Assembly: GCA_023227695.1 (NCBI GenBank) | Contig: JALNVE010000151.1 | Location: 1-7,811, forward strand | Direction: 5' to 3' | DNA from: Paludibacteraceae bacterium | GTDB taxonomy: Bacteria > Bacteroidota > Bacteroidia > Bacteroidales > Paludibacteraceae | Length of the DNA stretch: 7,811 nucleotides | In this document: positions 6,301 through 7,811 of the stretch, one piece after another | Layout: each line of letters begins with the position of its first letter | Position numbering within the stretch: the stretch's first letter is position 1 | Program-made: the position numbers and the translations under genes | The notes under the pieces: generated by a model | Seen by the model: only the letters and a program-made list of their open reading frames with translations | Told to the model about the DNA's origin: nothing | Databases searched by the model: none

Positions 6301-6400
6301 CCAGATTTTCCATCTGGTGTGCGGCTGAAATGTTCAGCGAACTCATGAATAAAACTAGCAGTAGAATAATGCTGTGTTTTGTGTAATTTTTTGTTATCAT
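3374..6400 (-). CDS. secreted rhamnogalacturonan lyase, polysaccharide lyase family 11, with Ig-like, Rossmann-like and T9SS-type C-terminal domains
   Basis: The 1008-residue protein should cut the rhamnose-galacturonate backbone of pectic rhamnogalacturonan-I by beta-elimination. Residues 1-27 form a signal peptide (MITKNYTKHS, then a hydrophobic core, then SAAH). About 30-115 is the N-terminal beta-sandwich (starting MENLDRGVVAVKV). About 116-605 is the PL11 beta-propeller, with calcium-binding acidic loops DVDGDG (138-143), DYDGDG (202-207) and DADGDG (352-357), and the family-typical DILGDWREEV near 526. About 612-693 is an Ig-like domain, about 698-915 a Rossmann/amidotransferase-like module, and about 929-1008 a type A sorting domain (VFPNPVVDRLNI). 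A plain PL11 enzyme is nearer 620 residues. The reading frame also extends to a TTG at 6424, but the ATG at 6400 gives the better signal peptide and is preferred. Stops are tandem (TAA TAA). No SusC/SusD partner is visible. It is transcribed away from the acetyltransferase gene. Confidence 0.94.
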   Translation of the reverse strand: MITKNYTKHSIILLLVLFMSSLNISAAHQMENLDRGVVAVKVTDGVFVSWRYLGTEDPSIGFNLYRDDRKVNNEVITTSTNYTDAGGSANSIYTVRAVINGVERGDSKKANVWGNQYLTVKLNRPGTNYTPNDMSVGDVDGDGTYELFVKWDPSNSQDVANKGKTDLVYIDCYTMAGKQLWRINLGVNIRAGAHYTQFQVFDYDGDGKAEMVCKTAPGSKDGNGKNIIMGNDDPTKDYRNGDGYIITGPEYLTAFNGETGAEMSTVAYKPARGNVSSWGNSYGNRVDRFLACTAYLDGVHPSVVMCRGYYTRATLTAYDFKDGKLVERWFHDSPTRGQGAYGDGNHNLSVADADGDGFDEIIYGSSTIDHDGKLLYRTGYAHGDAMHVSDMDPDSPGLELFTVHESTGGKYGHNLSSLKDGKVLVGRAPGADDNGRGLAADIDAKHRGFEFWSSAYGNVYDCKGTSIGNKPSSANFRVYWDGDLQDEILDGNKIDKWNGNGTTRLFTATGCSSINGTKSVPNLCADILGDWREEVIWYNSSNPSEIRIYTTTIATKNRLFTLMHDPVYRCAIAWQNTAYNQPPHLGFYIGDGLQDVKQPDIFVTGETPVQKPSLSISSKSQTVFSGNAIENITISFGGSATGVEIAELPAGLTKTAIANGFTISGTSTESCTITVKSVGGEGDAVTKSIKINVISTTLKKVAYITDPAAANYKNDTKILSALKGCEDLYVVEIDANQATDLSQYDLIVISEVAGSGATLIPALEGIDKPMLSMKVHAYKAGAWDWAIEGYGDDAEATTIVVNNDMLTHPMFKDVTFTNGNEVQILSEVDTKGLTYMNPESFTQASGEIKGIASIKGLTEVNILEASAGSTIAGTTLKNDFIQIGINSSSYANVTDNGVSIIKNACYYLLGSEETQVEAIPSGISTSISVFPNPVVDRLNIKLNASRETEINVTLTNMIGTEVLHLSETISTGNNTISVERNSIPAGTYVLGICTTDGIFHQYEIISFK

Positions 6401-6746
6401 ACAATATGGTTTTGTGTTTTTCAATGGCTCTTTTGTAGAGCATTAAACTTGTCTGCTAAAATAGAAACTGTTTGATTGTGAGATATGTAAATTCAATTCA
6501 TATATATGGATTATCACGTCACTTCATAGATAGTGGACTTCCGTGCCTAAAAACAGGGTAGAATTAAACCAAAGAAATAGAAGGATAGTTTGCTCCGATC
6601 ATCAGAAATAGTAGAGCCTTCACAAACCTTCACTGTATTAGCAAAACAAAAACAACCCGATAGGCAGACTCAAATAAGTTTTGGATTATTCCCACCAAGG
6701 GGATCCTATATAATGAGCGTCACGGCTTGTTTTTCAAAACTTTATT

Positions 6747-6754
6747 TAAATTTG
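6747..6754 (+). promoter_or_regulatory. Bacteroidetes -7 promoter element for the GNAT gene
   Basis: TAAATTTG matches TAnnTTTG exactly, about 130 nt before the acetyltransferase start; the transcript should begin near 6757-6760. The -33 region holds only a poor match (CTTG at 6726-6729, 17 nt away), so strength or dependence on an activator is uncertain. Confidence 0.5.
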
Positions 6755-6797
6755 TACTCAAGTGTCTTTTGAGAAATACAAATTTCGTTTCTCAAAA
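6748..6797 (+). repeat. two overlapping, mutually exclusive inverted repeats at the GNAT promoter/leader
   Basis: AAATTTGTA (6748-6756) is complementary to TACAAATTT (6777-6785), extended inward by CTCAA/TTGAG. TTTTGAGAAA (6767-6776) is complementary to TTTCTCAAAA (6788-6797). The two foldings share bases and cannot both form. The first overlaps the -7 box, so it would act as DNA (a possible operator); the second lies in the leader RNA. Confidence 0.45.
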
Positions 6798-6885
6798 TCG
6801 CTGAATGAGTTTTAGGTAATGCTCCACATACGGGATTCATTTTATTAGTACCATATTAACTGTTTCTATTAACAAAAAATTAAAA

Positions 6886-7329
6886 ATGAAAATTGAACAA
6901 ATAAACGAAAACAAGAAGCAATTCCTTGACTTGTTGCTATTGGCCGACGAACAGGAAGATATGATAGACAAGTACTTGTCGAATGGAGACTTGTTTGCCT
7001 TGTACGACGATGACCTGAAAAGTGTTTGTGTTGTAGCGCCAGTGAATGAAACAACCTGTGAGTTGAAAAACATAGCTACTTACGAGGAATATCAAGGCAA
7101 AGGCTATGGCCGTGCATTGATAAAATTTGTTTTCAACTTTTACAAAAACAGCTACAAAACCATGCTTTTAGGAACAGGCGATGTTCCGTGGATCTTGTCG
7201 TTTTATGAAAGTTGTGGGTTTGAAAAGTCACATCGTATAAAAAACTTTTTCACCGATAATTACGATCATCCTATGTTCGACGGCGACATACAACTTGTTG
7301 ACATGGTTTATCTTAAAAAAGATTTATAG
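6886..7329 (+). CDS. GNAT-family N-acetyltransferase
   Basis: The 147-residue protein has the GNAT fold that transfers acetyl from acetyl-CoA to an amine. Motif A is clear: the strand CELKNIATYEEY leads into QGKGYG (70-75), the Q-x-x-G-x-G pyrophosphate-binding loop, followed by the helix RALIKFVFNFY. Motif B is SFYESCGF (105-112), the usual acetyl-CoA-side segment near the end of the fold. The length is that of a single-domain GNAT. The C-terminal stretch with FFTDNYDHP and LVDMVYLKK resembles a subgroup of uncharacterised GNATs in gut bacteria. The acceptor substrate (small molecule, antibiotic, peptide or protein) cannot be inferred. The ATG at 6886 follows an A-rich leader with no Shine-Dalgarno sequence, as expected for Bacteroides. 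It is probably monocistronic; no clear hairpin terminator follows its TAG. Confidence 0.93.
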   Translation: MKIEQINENKKQFLDLLLLADEQEDMIDKYLSNGDLFALYDDDLKSVCVVAPVNETTCELKNIATYEEYQGKGYGRALIKFVFNFYKNSYKTMLLGTGDVPWILSFYESCGFEKSHRIKNFFTDNYDHPMFDGDIQLVDMVYLKKDL

Positions 7330-7605
7330 AATAGCAGGGAATGTTTAAACAAAACAAATGCATAGAAATTAGGATTTATATATGGTAAATGAAGAAGGCC
7401 ATGGTTTCACATTTCTCGATTTCCATTGTTAAGTGTAGTAAGCGTTGTGCTTCGTTCAGTTTTGCTTCATCGCCCCAAAATCAAACCTCCATCCTGCCTA
7501 ATCAACCTCCGCTCTTTCTGAAATACAATCAATTTCAACCCAAAAGGAAGTCGACTACGATCTATCTCAGGATGTGGTCGACATTTTACTCCGATAGAAA
7601 TCCAC

Positions 7606-7784
7606 ATTCCGCAAACCTTTTTTGACAGAATCTCAAAGAAACCCTCCCCAAAATCCACTTTTGGAAAAGAAAAACCGAGCCGAGAAGAATGTTTTTCCGC
7701 GAAAAACCCTGTCGTCGAAAAGGAATCCCGCCTCATTTGGGTCAAAATCCCCCTCCAAGGCAGCAGGAAACCGCATTCCGCAAA
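7606..7784. repeat. 11-nt direct repeat pair CATTCCGCAAA
   Basis: Identical 11-mers occur at 7606-7616 and 7774-7784, 168 nt apart. The second copy lies in the loop of the hairpin at 7767-7792. They could bound a small repeated unit, but no transposase or other mobile-element gene is present. Confidence 0.35.
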
Positions 7785-7792
7785 ACGGTTTC
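7767..7792. repeat. 7-bp hairpin GAAACCG/CGGTTTC
   Basis: A perfect 7-bp inverted repeat with a 12-nt loop lies near the right edge. No T-run follows on the plus strand, so it is not a clear terminator. Its role is unknown. Confidence 0.35.
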
Positions 7793-7811
7793 AAAAACAA
7801 GTTTAGCTATA

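Larger units (their letters stand above)
6401..6885. other. intergenic region between divergent lyase and acetyltransferase genes
   Basis: No frame here has the look of a protein, and the short open frames have no recognisable motif. Present are a small hairpin GCTCT/AGAGC (6427-6441) in the probable lyase leader, a 10-nt-spaced direct repeat of CCTTCAC (6617-6623 and 6627-6633), and a promoter with overlapping inverted repeats near 6747-6797 serving the plus-strand gene. I found no TAnnTTTG match on the minus strand for the lyase promoter. Confidence 0.6.
7330..7811. other. C-rich region with short repeats, no convincing gene
   Basis: The stretch differs from the rest of the window: the plus strand is rich in C-runs and A-runs and poor in G-runs. 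Both strands are open over a long part of it. On the minus strand a frame is open from 7790 to a stop at 7467; its possible starts include a TTG at 7745 and an ATG at 7736. A plus-strand frame covers 7389-7625. Neither has a recognisable motif, and the two are mostly antisense to each other, so neither is called as a gene. Repeats: CATTCCGCAAA at 7606-7616 and 7774-7784, two GTCGAC sites at 7550-7555 and 7578-7583, and hairpins at 7648-7664 and 7767-7792. It may be a copy of a dispersed genomic repeat. Confidence 0.5.

Noticed and set aside
6401..6424. TTG start at 6424 for the lyase
   Set aside because: It adds eight polar residues before the signal peptide; the ATG at 6400 gives a compact, normal signal peptide.
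6255..6443. 62-codon minus-strand frame beginning with ATG at 6443
   Set aside because: It overlaps the lyase signal peptide and N-terminal domain in another frame, has no recognisable motif and is explained as a shadow.
6837..7073. minus-strand frames opposite the GNAT gene
   Set aside because: They are antisense to a gene with clear acetyl-CoA-binding motifs and have low-complexity Ser/Phe-rich composition.
7467..7745. 92-codon minus-strand frame at the right edge as a gene
   Set aside because: It starts with TTG, has no recognisable domain, overlaps an antisense frame, and lies in a region of odd composition; left as part of the unexplained region.
1..7811. CRISPR array, tRNA, rRNA or insertion sequence
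   Set aside because: No regularly spaced repeats, no cloverleaf-like segments, no rRNA-like conserved stretches and no transposase motifs were seen.

Overview
The window looks like a chromosomal segment of a gut-type Bacteroidales bacterium, most likely Bacteroides or Phocaeicola. The support is: proteins of Bacteroidetes type (a PL11 rhamnogalacturonan lyase with a type A T9SS-like C-terminal domain), AT-rich leaders without Shine-Dalgarno sequences, two good matches to the Bacteroidetes -7 promoter element TAnnTTTG (1032-1039 on the minus strand, 6747-6754 on the plus strand), and moderate-to-low GC. The genus is an inference; there is no rRNA or other species marker here.

Layout, left to right. 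(1) 1-798, minus strand: the first 266 codons of thiH (2-iminoacetate synthase, thiamine thiazole synthesis), cut by the window edge. Its leader (799-1039) holds a canonical TPP riboswitch, its promoter and two further hairpins, so thiH is under thiamine-pyrophosphate feedback. (2) 1073-3071, minus strand: a tight three-gene operon transcribed from right to left. It encodes a ten-helix EamA/DMT-type transporter, an iron-sulfur flavoprotein-like FMN oxidoreductase (4-nt ATGA overlap) and an unrecognised helical, HEAT-like protein with a very basic tail (31-nt overlap). A perfect 13-bp palindrome lies just upstream of the operon and a copy of its half-site touches the candidate -7 box, which suggests repressor control. 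(3) 3374-6400, minus strand: a large secreted multidomain rhamnogalacturonan lyase (PL11) for pectin rhamnogalacturonan-I, followed by a strong 16-bp hairpin that is probably its transcript end. No SusC/SusD or other pectin genes are seen, so it is either an isolated enzyme or linked to genes outside the window. (4) 6401-6885: a non-coding divergent intergenic region containing a candidate promoter with overlapping inverted repeats. (5) 6886-7329, plus strand: a small GNAT N-acetyltransferase. (6) 7330-7811: a C-rich stretch with short repeats and no convincing gene.

Most of the window is ordinary. The points most worth a second look are the architecture of the lyase (an Ig-like domain, a Rossmann/amidotransferase-like module and a sorting domain added to the PL11 core), the long structured leader between the TPP aptamer and thiH, the palindrome-controlled transporter/flavoprotein/HEAT-like cassette, and the unexplained right-hand region.
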